DNA from: Pseudomonas sp. BCA17
GTDB taxonomy: Bacteria > Pseudomonadota > Gammaproteobacteria > Pseudomonadales > Pseudomonadaceae
NCBI RefSeq assembly: GCF_004519405.1
Contig: NZ_SGWI01000003.1
Span: 1 to 64,000, forward strand
Direction of reading: 5' to 3'
Length of the DNA stretch: 64,000 nucleotides
In this document: in pieces, positions 16,977 through 25,772 of the stretch
Numbering within the stretch: position 1 is the stretch's first letter
How the letters are laid out: each line of letters starts with the position of its first letter
The notes under the pieces: model-generated
Database searches by the model: none
The model's input: only the letters and a program-made list of their open reading frames with translations
Told to the model about the DNA's origin: nothing
Made by a program: the position numbers and the translations under genes

Positions 16977-18362
16977 ATGCGTCGCCTGTTATTCGCCTGC
17001 CTGCTCATGGGTTCGGCATACACCTTTGCCTTTGACCGCCTGCACGTCGAGGGCTACACCCTGCCCAACGGCCTGCAAGTGCTGCTCAAACCGGGCACCG
17101 AGCGCGGGCATGTGGCCATCCGCCTGGTGGTGGGCGTCGGCCTGGATGATTTCAGTTGTGAAGACAAAGAGCTGCCGCACCTGCTCGAACACTTGCTCTT
17201 CAGCGGTATCGACGGTGCAGGCGAGGGCGACCTCGAAGACCGTATGCAAGCCCTCGGCGGCGAGTGGAACGCCTATACCAGCAACGCCGACACCACCTTT
17301 GTTATGGAGGCTCCGGCACAAAACCAGCGCAAGGTGCTGGACCTGCTGCTGGCGATCCTCACCCGCACCCAATTGACCGACGCACACATCAATGCCGCCA
17401 AACAGGTAGTGGAACGCGAAGACGGCGGTCATTATTCGCACCTGCAACGCCTGCTCGACCGCCAGGACCTCGGCCACAGCGCCAGCAATCAACTGGCTGT
17501 CGAACTGGGGCTCAAGTGCGCCGAGCGGGCTCAGGTCAACCACCTGACACGCGATCAGCTGGAGAAACTGCGCAAAGATTGGTACGCGCCCAACAATATG
17601 ACTCTGATCATCGTAGGCGAGCTCGACAAGTTGCTCCCGGCTTATCTGGAACGCACCTATGGGCAACTTGACCCGGTGGAGCCGAGCGAGCATCGGCCAC
17701 TGCCGGAAATCCAGCATGCCGCCGCCAGCCAGCGTGATTTGATCCATGGCTGGGTCGGTGACGGCGCCAAGTTGCACTGGCTGTTCCCGGAGCCGGTGCT
17801 GGACGATCAGCATGATGAAACCTACGACCTGCTCAAGGACTATCTCGACTGGGCGTTATACCGCCAATTACGCCTCAAGCACGGTTTGTCCTACGGCCCA
17901 TGGAGTGAGCGCGAAGTGCTCGGCAGCGTAGGTTTTCTGAGCATGAATGCCGACCTTGAGCGGGACAACCTCGGCAAAGCCGAACAGGTGCTGCAAGACC
18001 TCAAGGCGCAATTGCTAAAGGACGGTCTCGACCCCGCCACCTTCAATCGCCTGCAACAAGCCGCCATCGCGCGCCAAGCCTGGGCCGTGCAAGGCAACAG
18101 CGCATTGGCTGACTATTACTGGAGCGCATCGGGTGACTACGCCGATGGCCACTTCAGCGACCCGGTCAAACGCATCAAGGCGGTTAACCTTGAGCAGGCC
18201 AACCAGGCCATGCGTCAAGTGCTCAACCAGCCGGGCTACTGGCGCATCGAAAAACCCCTATTGAGCTATGACGCCCTGACGTGGATCGGTGCCGGCGTGC
18301 TCGGGCTGATTGCCATGTTGTTGATCGGCCTTCGGCGTTATCGCACACGAGTCGCGCAATGA
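16977..18362 (+). CDS. M16 family zinc metallopeptidase with C-terminal membrane anchor
   Basis: A 461-aa protein: N-terminal signal sequence or anchor (residues 1-19), then a single M16 unit with the inverted zinc motif HLLEH (His68, Glu71, His72) and a downstream VVEREDGG acidic region that should supply the third ligand. An inactive M16-like C-terminal half covers about 200-420. A hydrophobic segment (WIGAGVLGLIAMLLIGL, about 436-452) with basic tail anchors it. Pitrilysin-type enzymes cut short peptides; location is probably periplasmic face of the inner membrane. Substrate unknown. Confidence 0.85.
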   Translation: MRRLLFACLLMGSAYTFAFDRLHVEGYTLPNGLQVLLKPGTERGHVAIRLVVGVGLDDFSCEDKELPHLLEHLLFSGIDGAGEGDLEDRMQALGGEWNAYTSNADTTFVMEAPAQNQRKVLDLLLAILTRTQLTDAHINAAKQVVEREDGGHYSHLQRLLDRQDLGHSASNQLAVELGLKCAERAQVNHLTRDQLEKLRKDWYAPNNMTLIIVGELDKLLPAYLERTYGQLDPVEPSEHRPLPEIQHAAASQRDLIHGWVGDGAKLHWLFPEPVLDDQHDETYDLLKDYLDWALYRQLRLKHGLSYGPWSEREVLGSVGFLSMNADLERDNLGKAEQVLQDLKAQLLKDGLDPATFNRLQQAAIARQAWAVQGNSALADYYWSASGDYADGHFSDPVKRIKAVNLEQANQAMRQVLNQPGYWRIEKPLLSYDALTWIGAGVLGLIAMLLIGLRRYRTRVAQ

Positions 18363-18429
18363 AGCACCGGACACATGGCTAAGACGTTATTCTGTCTCGG
18401 ATATTTCCTACTTCAACTGTGAATCGCCC

Positions 18430-19461
18430 ATGCCAAACCTGCCACCCCTTATCCAGCGCATTCTCGAACTGATCAAGCGCTATCCTGGGGTGATCGCACT
18501 CGGCGGCTTTATCTCGGGCGTATGCAGCTTCATCCTGGTGGATCGCCAGCAGGGCATGGCCAGTTGGATCGCGGTGATCATGCTGGTGAGCTGGTTGTGG
18601 CTGATGCTGGAGAACAGCTTTAACCAGTTGTTTGCCAAGGTCTTCAACCGGGAAATCCCCGAACCCCTGCTGCGTTACGCCACCCAGATGATCCACCAGG
18701 AAAGTCTGTTTTTTGTGTTGCCGTTTTTCTTCATCACCACCACATGGAACAGCGGCCAATTGATCTTCACCGGTTTGCTCGGCGCGGCGGCGCTGGTGTC
18801 AATCACCGACCCGCTGTACTACAAGTGGCTGGCCCCCAAGCGTTCGCTGTTCCTCGCGCTGCACACTTTGACCCTGTTCGCTGCGCTGCTCACTGCGCTA
18901 CCGATCATCCTGCACCTGACCACCGCCGAGAGTTACAAATTGGCCCTGGGTGTAGCCATGCTGCTGTCGATCCCAAGCCTGGCCGCCAGCTTGCCGCTGC
19001 GCAGCGCCAAAGGCTGGGCGATGCTGCTGGGGGTGACGGCAGCCATTGGTTGCGCCGGCTGGTTCCTGCGCACCTGGGTGCCGCCGGCCACGCTGTGGAT
19101 GACTGAAGTGGCGATCAGCACCCAATTGCAAGACCGCACGCCGGGCGATGACCTCAAGGAAGTCAGCGCCGCCCAACTGCGCAGCGACGGGCTGTACGCC
19201 TACACCGCGATCAACGCGCCGCGAGGGCTGGATGAGCGGATCTACCACGTGTGGAAATTCAACGGCAAAGAGGTCGACCGCATTGCCCTGGATATCCATG
19301 GCGGGCGCAAGGAAGGCTATCGCGCCTGGACCCACAAGCAGAATTTCCCGGCAGATGCGGTGGGCCGCTGGCAGGTACGCGTGCTGACCGAAGACGGACA
19401 AGTCATCGGCGTGTTGCGTTTCAAAGTCACTGACACCGCACAAACGGACAACCCAAAGTAG
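18430..19461 (+). CDS. DUF5924/DUF2914 family membrane protein
   Basis: A 343-aa protein. Residues 1-215 carry six or more hydrophobic helices (DUF5924-like). Residues 235-340 form a soluble DUF2914-type domain with RIYHVWKFNGKEVDRIALDIHGGRKEG and WQVRVLTEDGQVIGVLRFKV, which probably faces the periplasm. The family has no assigned function. It lies between the M16 peptidase and the lipid ABC transporter on the same strand, with spacers of 67 and about 55 bp, so co-transcription is possible. Confidence 0.75.
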   Translation: MPNLPPLIQRILELIKRYPGVIALGGFISGVCSFILVDRQQGMASWIAVIMLVSWLWLMLENSFNQLFAKVFNREIPEPLLRYATQMIHQESLFFVLPFFFITTTWNSGQLIFTGLLGAAALVSITDPLYYKWLAPKRSLFLALHTLTLFAALLTALPIILHLTTAESYKLALGVAMLLSIPSLAASLPLRSAKGWAMLLGVTAAIGCAGWFLRTWVPPATLWMTEVAISTQLQDRTPGDDLKEVSAAQLRSDGLYAYTAINAPRGLDERIYHVWKFNGKEVDRIALDIHGGRKEGYRAWTHKQNFPADAVGRWQVRVLTEDGQVIGVLRFKVTDTAQTDNPK

Positions 19462-19515
19462 GGTGGATCGTGCTATTACGTAGGAATTGTGGATAACCAA
19501 ACAAGCTCGGAGCTT

Positions 19516-20664
19516 ATGACCACCAGTACGACGGCCGGCACAGCCCACCTCGATACGTCCACCACTCCGCCGTTACTCAGGGTCACGGGGGACTGGACGC
19601 TTGCCCACTACACAGACCTGAAAAAGTTGTCGAACACGCTCGACGGTCAATACGACGCCGGTGCCCGCATCGACCTCAATGGTCTCGGCGCCCTGGATAC
19701 CGCCGGCGCATCGCTGCTGGTGGAACTGTTGGGCCCGGACCGGATCGGGCAATCCGCCGAGCAGGCCGATTGCAGCCTGTCCGCCGCCGACCGCGCCTTG
19801 CTCAGGACCGTCTACCACTCCTTGAATGATTTCTGCGTGCCGATCAAAGAACCGGAAGAGGCCGCCGGCATTCAAGTGCTGGCGCGCATCGGTCGTGCGG
19901 TCGACACGGTGTGGCAGGACGCCATGAAATTGCTGGGCTTTATCGGCCTGATCCTCGAAACCTTCGCCCGTGGCATTTTTCGACCCAAACGCTGGCGCGT
20001 GACGCCCATGGTCGCGCATATCGAACAAACCGGCCTCGACGCGGCGCCTATCGTGGCCTTGCTGACTTTTCTGGTGGGGGCTGTGGTGGCGTTCCTCGGG
20101 GCCACTGTGCTCAAAAGTTTCGGCGCGACGGTGTTTACCGTGGACCTGGTGGCATTCTCATTTCTGCGCGAATTCGGCGTATTGCTCACCGCGATCCTGA
20201 TCGCCGGCCGCACCGCCAGTGCCTTCACCGCGCAAATCGGCTCGATGAAGGCCAACGAAGAAATCGACGCCATCCGCACCCTGGGCCTGGACCCGATGGA
20301 GCTGCTGGTACTGCCTCGTGTATTGGCGCTATTAGTGGCACTGCCGATGCTGACCTTCCTGGCGATGCTCTCGGGGATCGTCGGCGGCGGCGTCGTGTGT
20401 GCGGTGGCGCTGGATATTTCGCCGGCGATGTTTCTCTCTCTGCTGCAATCGGATATCGGTGTTCAGCACTTTTTGGTGGGCATGGTGAAGGCACCGATCT
20501 TCGCCTTCCTGATCGCGGCCATCGGCTGCCTGGAAGGTTTCAAGGTCAGTGGCAGCGCCGAGTCGGTCGGCGCCCACACCACCTCCAGCGTGGTGCAATC
20601 GATTTTTGTGGTGATCGTGCTGGATGCGGTCGCGGCGATGTTCTTCATGGAGATGGGGTGGTGA
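19516..20664 (+). CDS. MlaE-type ABC permease with N-terminal STAS domain
   Basis: A protein of about 382 aa. A STAS-like domain (about residues 15-110, with LNGLGALDTAGASLLVELLG) is fused to the MlaE/YrbE permease (Pfam MlaE) with six helices and the conserved EIDAIRTLGLDPMELLVLPR coupling loop, which contacts the ATPase. It is the first gene of a four-gene Mce transport operon that moves phospholipid or other lipids between membranes. The ATG at 19516 begins MTTSTTAG; a GTG at 19489 would add nine residues. Confidence 0.88.
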   Translation: MTTSTTAGTAHLDTSTTPPLLRVTGDWTLAHYTDLKKLSNTLDGQYDAGARIDLNGLGALDTAGASLLVELLGPDRIGQSAEQADCSLSAADRALLRTVYHSLNDFCVPIKEPEEAAGIQVLARIGRAVDTVWQDAMKLLGFIGLILETFARGIFRPKRWRVTPMVAHIEQTGLDAAPIVALLTFLVGAVVAFLGATVLKSFGATVFTVDLVAFSFLREFGVLLTAILIAGRTASAFTAQIGSMKANEEIDAIRTLGLDPMELLVLPRVLALLVALPMLTFLAMLSGIVGGGVVCAVALDISPAMFLSLLQSDIGVQHFLVGMVKAPIFAFLIAAIGCLEGFKVSGSAESVGAHTTSSVVQSIFVVIVLDAVAAMFFMEMGW

Positions 20665-21464
20665 GTCGTCTACACCGTGCGCCCACCGAGGCGGTGATTG
20701 AAGTGCGGGGTCTGTGCAACCGCTTTGGCAGCCAGAGCGTGCACGAGAACCTCGACCTGGATTTGTATAAGGGCGAGATCCTCGCAGTGGTCGGTGGCTC
20801 CGGCAGCGGCAAGTCGGTGCTGTTGCGCAGCATCGTCGGCTTGCGCCGGCCCAACGAAGGCGAGGTGCGCGTATTCGGCAAAAACCTGCCGAACCTGTCG
20901 GAACATGAACGCTCGCTGGTGGAACGGCGCTTTGGTGTGCTGTTCCAGAAGGGGGCGCTATTTTCGTCGCTGACCGTCACCGAAAATGTCGCCCTGCCAT
21001 TGATCGAACACGCAGGCCTCAGCCGCGCCGACGCCGAGCATCTGGCGGCGGTCAAACTGGCGTTGGCCGGGCTGCCGTTGTCGGCGGCCGACAAGTACCC
21101 GGCCTCACTGTCAGGCGGCATGATCAAGCGCGCGGCCCTGGCCCGGGCACTGGCGCTGGACCCCGACATCCTGTTTCTCGACGAACCCACCGCCGGCCTC
21201 GACCCGATCGGCGCGGCGCAATTCGATCAATTGATCCTGACCTTGCGCGATGCACTGGGGCTGAGCGTGTTTCTGGTCACTCACGATCTCGACACGCTGT
21301 ACACCATCACCGACCGCGTGGCGGTGCTGGCCCAGAAGAAAGTGCTGGTGGCGGACGCCATCGATATCGTCTCGGAAACGGACGACGCCTGGATTCACGA
21401 ATATTTCCACGGCCCCCGTGGCCGCGCGGCATTGGATGCCGCTCAATCGCTCAACGAGGTATGA
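20661..21464 (+). CDS. ABC transporter ATP-binding protein, MlaF type
   Basis: A 267-aa ATPase with Walker A GGSGSGKS (about residues 42-49), a LSGGMIKR signature as in MlaF-type ATPases, Walker B DILFLDEPTAGLDP and the switch His in LVTHDLDTLY. It powers the Mce lipid transporter with the preceding permease. The GTG start at 20661 overlaps the TGA of the permease gene, so translation is coupled. The frame stays open far upstream of this GTG, but that part is the shifted shadow of the permease. Confidence 0.9.
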   Translation: MSRLHRAPTEAVIEVRGLCNRFGSQSVHENLDLDLYKGEILAVVGGSGSGKSVLLRSIVGLRRPNEGEVRVFGKNLPNLSEHERSLVERRFGVLFQKGALFSSLTVTENVALPLIEHAGLSRADAEHLAAVKLALAGLPLSAADKYPASLSGGMIKRAALARALALDPDILFLDEPTAGLDPIGAAQFDQLILTLRDALGLSVFLVTHDLDTLYTITDRVAVLAQKKVLVADAIDIVSETDDAWIHEYFHGPRGRAALDAAQSLNEV

Positions 21465-21465
21465 C

Positions 21466-22404
21466 ATGGAAACCCGAGCCCATCATGTGATGATCGGTCT
21501 GTTCAGCGTAATCGTGGTGGTCGGCGCGATGCTGTTTGGCCTGTGGCTGGCCAAGTCCAGCGTCGACAGCGCCTTTCAGGATTACGAGGTGGTGTTCAAC
21601 GAGGCGGTCAGCGGGCTGTCCCAAGGCAGCTCGGTGCAGTACAGCGGGATCAAGGTGGGTGACGTCACCAGCCTGCGCCTGGACCCCAAAGACCCACGCC
21701 GCGTCCTCGCGCGCATCCGCCTGGCCGGGCAGACGCCGATCAAGGAAGACACCCAGGCCAAGCTGGCCCTGACCGGCATCACCGGCACCTCGATCATCCA
21801 GCTCAGTGGCGGCACACCGCAAAGCCCGGAACTCAAGGGCAAGGACGGTAACCTGCCGGAAATCATCGCCTCGCCATCACCCATCGCGCGCCTGTTGAAC
21901 AACAGCAACGATCTGATGACCAGCGTTAACCTGTTGCTGCACAACGCCAACCGCGTGTTCTCCCGCGAAAACGTCGAGCGCCTGAGCAACACCCTGGACA
22001 ACTTGCAGCAAACCACCGGTGCCATCGCCGACCAGCGTGGCGATATCAAGGTAGTGATGCAGCAATTGCTGCAGGTGAGCAAACAGGCCGGCGCCGCGCT
22101 GGAGCAAACCACCACGCTGATGCGCAACGCCAATGGCATGCTCAATGAGCAAGGCAAGCAAGCCTTCGGCAGCGCCGAGCAGGCGATGAAATCCCTTGAA
22201 CAAAGCACCGCGACCATCAACACCTTGCTGACCAACAATAAAGACTCGGTGAACAGCGGCATGCAGGGCCTCAACGAACTGGCGCCGGCTGTGCGTGAAC
22301 TGCGCGAAACCCTGGGTTCGCTGCGCGCCATCTCCCGTCGCCTGGAAGCCAACCCCAGTGGTTACTTGCTGGGCAGCGACAAGAACAAGGAGTTCACGCC
22401 ATGA
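21466..22404 (+). CDS. MlaD/Mce family lipid-binding protein
   Basis: A 312-aa protein with one N-terminal helix (residues 8-29) and a single MCE domain (about 36-115: FNEAVSGLSQGSSVQYSGIKVGDVTSLRL, LTGITGTSIIQLSGGT). A long helical region (130-290), rich in Leu/Asn/Gln heptads, may form the needle or tunnel seen in MCE proteins. It is anchored in the inner membrane and hands lipids through the periplasm. It starts one base after the ATPase stop codon and overlaps the next gene by 4 bp. Confidence 0.9.
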   Translation: METRAHHVMIGLFSVIVVVGAMLFGLWLAKSSVDSAFQDYEVVFNEAVSGLSQGSSVQYSGIKVGDVTSLRLDPKDPRRVLARIRLAGQTPIKEDTQAKLALTGITGTSIIQLSGGTPQSPELKGKDGNLPEIIASPSPIARLLNNSNDLMTSVNLLLHNANRVFSRENVERLSNTLDNLQQTTGAIADQRGDIKVVMQQLLQVSKQAGAALEQTTTLMRNANGMLNEQGKQAFGSAEQAMKSLEQSTATINTLLTNNKDSVNSGMQGLNELAPAVRELRETLGSLRAISRRLEANPSGYLLGSDKNKEFTP

Positions 22405-23012
22405 AGCGTGCTTACCAAATGATCGTCCCTCTGGCCCTGGCGCTGGTCAGCGCGTGCTCGATCCTGCCCAAGCCCGACCCTTCGGACGTGTACCGCCTGG
22501 CGTCGGCCCAGACGGCGACCCAAGGTGCAGCGGTCAGTTGGTCGCTGCGTGTGTCCAAACCGCAAACCAGCGAATTTCTCGACAGCCCACGCATTGCCGT
22601 AGTGCCCAATGGCAACCTGATCAGCAGCTATGCCAACTCACGCTGGAGCGACCCATCGCCAGTGTTGCTGCGCAATCGCTTCATGGACGGTTTCCAGCGC
22701 GATGGGCGGGTGACGCTGCTGAGTACCGACGAGACCAACTTGCAAGCCGACTATGAGCTGGGCGGACAGCTGCAGGCGTTTCAGAGTGAATACCGCGGCA
22801 ATACGGTAGAGGTGGTGATCCGCCTGGATGCGCGGCTGGTGCGTGGGAGTGATCAACGGATTATTGCCAGCCGGCGATTTGAGGTGCATCAGCCGGTGAG
22901 TGATACCAAGGTGCCTGCGGTGGTTACCGCGTTTGGGCTCGCGGGGGACCAGTTGAACAGGCAAATGGTGGATTGGGTCGTGGCGCAGGGCAATGCAGCG
23001 TCGAAACGCTGA
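22401..23012 (+). CDS. ABC-type transport auxiliary lipoprotein (PqiC-like)
   Basis: A 203-aa lipoprotein with lipobox LVSAC (Cys19 as the lipidated residue) and a domain of the ABC_trans_aux/PqiC family (PRIAVVPNGNLISSYANSRWSDPSPVLLRNRFMDGF; RRFEVHQPVSDTKVPAVVTAF). It should sit on the inner face of the outer membrane and receive the MCE tunnel. The start overlaps the MCE gene stop (ATGA). The order permease-ATPase-MCE-lipoprotein makes the transport path complete. Confidence 0.88.
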   Translation: MKRAYQMIVPLALALVSACSILPKPDPSDVYRLASAQTATQGAAVSWSLRVSKPQTSEFLDSPRIAVVPNGNLISSYANSRWSDPSPVLLRNRFMDGFQRDGRVTLLSTDETNLQADYELGGQLQAFQSEYRGNTVEVVIRLDARLVRGSDQRIIASRRFEVHQPVSDTKVPAVVTAFGLAGDQLNRQMVDWVVAQGNAASKR

Positions 23013-23021
23013 GCGCCTTAT

Positions 23022-23104
23022 CGGGAGCAAGCCGCCTCCCACAGTTGACCGCATTCATCCTGAAAAAACGCGATCAACTGTGGGAAGGGCTTGCTCCCAA
23101 TAGC
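23022..23104. repeat. REPIN, GGGAGCAAGCC type
   Basis: Inverted arms GGGAGCAAGCCGCCTCCCAC (from 23023) and GTGGGAAGGGCTTGCTCCC (to 23098) flank a 36-bp centre that includes matching CAGTTGA/TCAACTG. It lies between the convergent ends of the lipid ABC operon and the SpmAB-like gene and may also end transcription from both sides. Confidence 0.85.
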
Positions 23105-23114
23105 TATCTAGGCC

Positions 23115-24344
23115 TCAACCGAAGAACCAGTAGCACACCGAAATAGCCGCCACTACACCGGCAAATTCTGCCAGCAGCGCACACCCCACCGCATGCCTGG
23201 CGCGCTGAATCCCCACCGAGCCGAAGTACACCGCCAACACATAAAAGGTGGTTTCCGTACTGCCCTGAATCGTCGCGGCCACCAGTGCCGGGAAGCTGTC
23301 CACGCCCTTGGTCTGCATGGTCTCGATCAATAGCGCCCGCGCTGCGCTGCCTGAGAACGGCTTGACCATCGCGGTCGGCAAGGCATCGACAAAGCGCGTG
23401 TCCATGCCCGTCCAGGCCACCACATGACGAATGCCTTCCAGGCCGAAGTCCAACGCTCCGGAGGCGCGCAACACGCCAACGGCGCAGAGCATCGCCACCA
23501 AGTACGGCAGCAGGTTCTTGGCGACATCAAAGCCTTCTTTGGCACCTTCGACAAACGCTTCGTACACCTTGACCTTGCGCAACGCGCCGATCACCAGGAA
23601 CAGCATGATCAGGCCAAACAGCGTCAGGTTGCCGAGGATCGAAGACAAGCCCGCCAACGCCGTGGCCGACAACGTCGCCAGCAACGCCATGAAGCCACCC
23701 AACACCAAGGCGCCGGGAACCAGGTAGGCCAGCACCACCGGGTCCCACAGGCGCAAGCGCTGCATGACCGCCACCGACAGCAGGCCGACGAGGGTCGAGG
23801 CGCTGGTGGCCAGCAGGATCGGCAGGAACACCAGCGTCGGGTCCGCCGCGCCTTGCTGGGCGCGGTACATGAAGATGGTCACCGGTAGCAGCGTCAGCGA
23901 CGAGGCGTTGAGCACCAGGAACAGGATCTGCGCGTTGCTCGCGGTGTTGGGGATGGGGTTGAGTTCTTGCAGCGCCTTCATCGCCTTGAGGCCAATCGGC
24001 GTGGCGGCGTTGTCCAGGCCCAGGCCGTTGGCGGCGAAGTTGAGGGTAATCAAGCCAATGGCCGGGTGGCCGGCGGGCACCTCGGGCATCAGGCGGCGGA
24101 ACAGCGGGCCGAGAGCCTTGGCCAACCAGTCGACGATGCCGGCTTTTTCGGCGATGCGCAAAAAGCCCAGCCACAGCGTCAAGGTGCCGAACAGCAGCAC
24201 CATCACTTCCACCGACAGTTTGGCCATGGCGAAAATGCTTTCCACCATCGCTGCGAAAATCCCGGCGTTACCGCCGACCAGCCATTGCGCCAGTGCCGAC
24301 ACCATTGCTACGACAAAGAAGCCAAGCCACAGGCCATTGAGCAT
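23115..24344 (-). CDS. Nucleoside recognition (Gate) domain protein, SpmA-SpmB fusion
   Basis: A 409-aa polytopic membrane protein. Residues 1-215 resemble spore maturation protein A (GFLRIAEKAGIVDWLAKALGPLFRRLMPEVP; NGLGLDNAATPIGLKAM). Residues 240-409 resemble SpmB (AVGVLRASGALDF; PTAMVKPFSGSAARALLIETM; QGSTETTFYVLAVYFG). Thus two Gate domains that are separate proteins in Bacillus are joined here. Pseudomonas does not sporulate; the family may move a nucleoside-like or other small solute, but nothing is proven. A GGGGGATT sequence precedes the ATG. Confidence 0.82.
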   Translation of the reverse strand: MLNGLWLGFFVVAMVSALAQWLVGGNAGIFAAMVESIFAMAKLSVEVMVLLFGTLTLWLGFLRIAEKAGIVDWLAKALGPLFRRLMPEVPAGHPAIGLITLNFAANGLGLDNAATPIGLKAMKALQELNPIPNTASNAQILFLVLNASSLTLLPVTIFMYRAQQGAADPTLVFLPILLATSASTLVGLLSVAVMQRLRLWDPVVLAYLVPGALVLGGFMALLATLSATALAGLSSILGNLTLFGLIMLFLVIGALRKVKVYEAFVEGAKEGFDVAKNLLPYLVAMLCAVGVLRASGALDFGLEGIRHVVAWTGMDTRFVDALPTAMVKPFSGSAARALLIETMQTKGVDSFPALVAATIQGSTETTFYVLAVYFGSVGIQRARHAVGCALLAEFAGVVAAISVCYWFFG

Positions 24345-24397
24345 CAGTTGAATCCCCCGAAAGATGGGGCGAATGATAGCGGGGCTGACAGAAACGA

Positions 24398-24422
24398 CAA
24401 ACCCCGGATTTCCCGGGGTTTG
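24398..24422. terminator. Intrinsic terminator, likely for gltP
   Basis: Perfect stem CAAACCCCGG (24398-24407) with CCGGGGTTTG (24413-24422), just downstream of the minus-strand gltP stop. The stronger T-run is on the plus side (TTTGTTTTAG), so it may work in both directions. Its position fits ending gltP before the SpmAB-like gene. Confidence 0.75.
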
Positions 24423-24440
24423 TTTTAGATGATATTGCTA

Positions 24441-25772
24441 TCAGCTACGGCTGGTCTCGCCGACCGCCAGTGTTTCCTTGCTGCGCCAGTGCGGCAGGGA
24501 GTTCCAGTAGCGCTCGCCCTTGGCGTCGTCGTACATGCCTTCCCAGCGGGAGATGACCAATACGGCCAAGGCGTTACCGATGACGTTGAGTGCGGTACGC
24601 GCCATGTCCATCACACGGTCGACACCGGCGATGAACGCCAGGCCTTCCAGCGGGATACCCACGCTGCCCAAGGTGGCCAGCAGCACGACGAAGGACACAC
24701 CCGGCACGCCGGCGATACCTTTAGAGGTGACCATCAGGGTCAGCACCAGCATCAGTTGCTGGCCGATCGACAGGTCGATGCCGTAGAGCTGGGCGATAAA
24801 GATCGCCGCGATGCTCTGGTACAGCGTCGAACCGTCAAGGTTGAACGAGTAACCGGTCGGCACCACAAAGCTGCAGATCGCCTTCGGCGCGCCGTAGGCT
24901 TCCATTTTTTCGATCACACGCGGCAACACGGTTTCGGAGCTGGCGGTGGAGTAGGCCAGAACCAGCTCATCCTTGAAAATACGGATCAGTTTGAGGATCG
25001 AGAAGCCAAACAGGCGGGCGATCAGGCCCAGCACCGCAAAGGCGAAGAAGAGGATAGCGACGTAAACCAATATCACCAGCTTGGCCAGCGGCAGCAGGGA
25101 AGCAAAGCCGAAGTTGGCGACGGTCACCGCGATCAGTGCAAAGACGCCAATCGGGGCGTACTTCATGATCATGTGGGTGACTTTGAACATGCTCTCGGAC
25201 ACGCCCTGGAACATCGTCACCAGCGGCTCGCGCAGCTCAGGCTTGAGGCTCGACAAGCCCAGGCCGAACAGCACCGAGAAGAAGATGATCGGTAGCATTT
25301 CGCCACGAGCCACGGCGGCAAAGATGTTCGATGGGATCAGGTTGAGGATGGTTTCGATGAACGCATGCTCATGCTGCACTTCAGCAGCGGTGGCGGTGTA
25401 CTTGGAGATATCGACGGTACCCAGGGTACTCATGTCGATGCCTGCGCCAGGGTGGAACAGATTGGCCAACAGCAGGCCGACCACGATGGCAATGGTGGTA
25501 ACAACTTCGAAGTAAAGAATGGTTTTGACACCAATCCGGCCGAGCTTTTTCGCGTCACCGACACCGGCAATGCCGACGATCAGCGAAGAAATCACAATCG
25601 GGATCACGATCATCTTGATCAGGCGGATAAAGATATCGCCCGCCGGCTGCAACACATTGCTGATCCACCAGGCTTTCTCAGCACTGAAATGGTTGAGCAC
25701 TGCACCGATTGCGATCCCCAGCACCAAACCGATGAGGATCTGCCAGGCGAGGCTTAGCTTTGCCTTCTTCAT
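24441..25772 (-). CDS. gltP: Glutamate/aspartate:proton symporter, DAACS family
   Basis: A 443-aa member of the dicarboxylate/amino acid:cation symporter family with eight helices and two re-entrant hairpins. Seen: LIKMIVIPIVISSLIVGI, the serine-rich hairpin AYSTASSETVLPRVIEKM (about 268-285), NLDGSTLYQSIAAIFIAQLYG with the NMDGT-like motif as NLDGS, and the substrate-binding DRVMDMARTALNVIGNALAVLVI. It takes up glutamate and aspartate, possibly C4-dicarboxylates. It is monocistronic, with a terminator after it and a long upstream spacer. Exact substrate range is inferred. Confidence 0.9.
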   Translation of the reverse strand: MKKAKLSLAWQILIGLVLGIAIGAVLNHFSAEKAWWISNVLQPAGDIFIRLIKMIVIPIVISSLIVGIAGVGDAKKLGRIGVKTILYFEVVTTIAIVVGLLLANLFHPGAGIDMSTLGTVDISKYTATAAEVQHEHAFIETILNLIPSNIFAAVARGEMLPIIFFSVLFGLGLSSLKPELREPLVTMFQGVSESMFKVTHMIMKYAPIGVFALIAVTVANFGFASLLPLAKLVILVYVAILFFAFAVLGLIARLFGFSILKLIRIFKDELVLAYSTASSETVLPRVIEKMEAYGAPKAICSFVVPTGYSFNLDGSTLYQSIAAIFIAQLYGIDLSIGQQLMLVLTLMVTSKGIAGVPGVSFVVLLATLGSVGIPLEGLAFIAGVDRVMDMARTALNVIGNALAVLVISRWEGMYDDAKGERYWNSLPHWRSKETLAVGETSRS

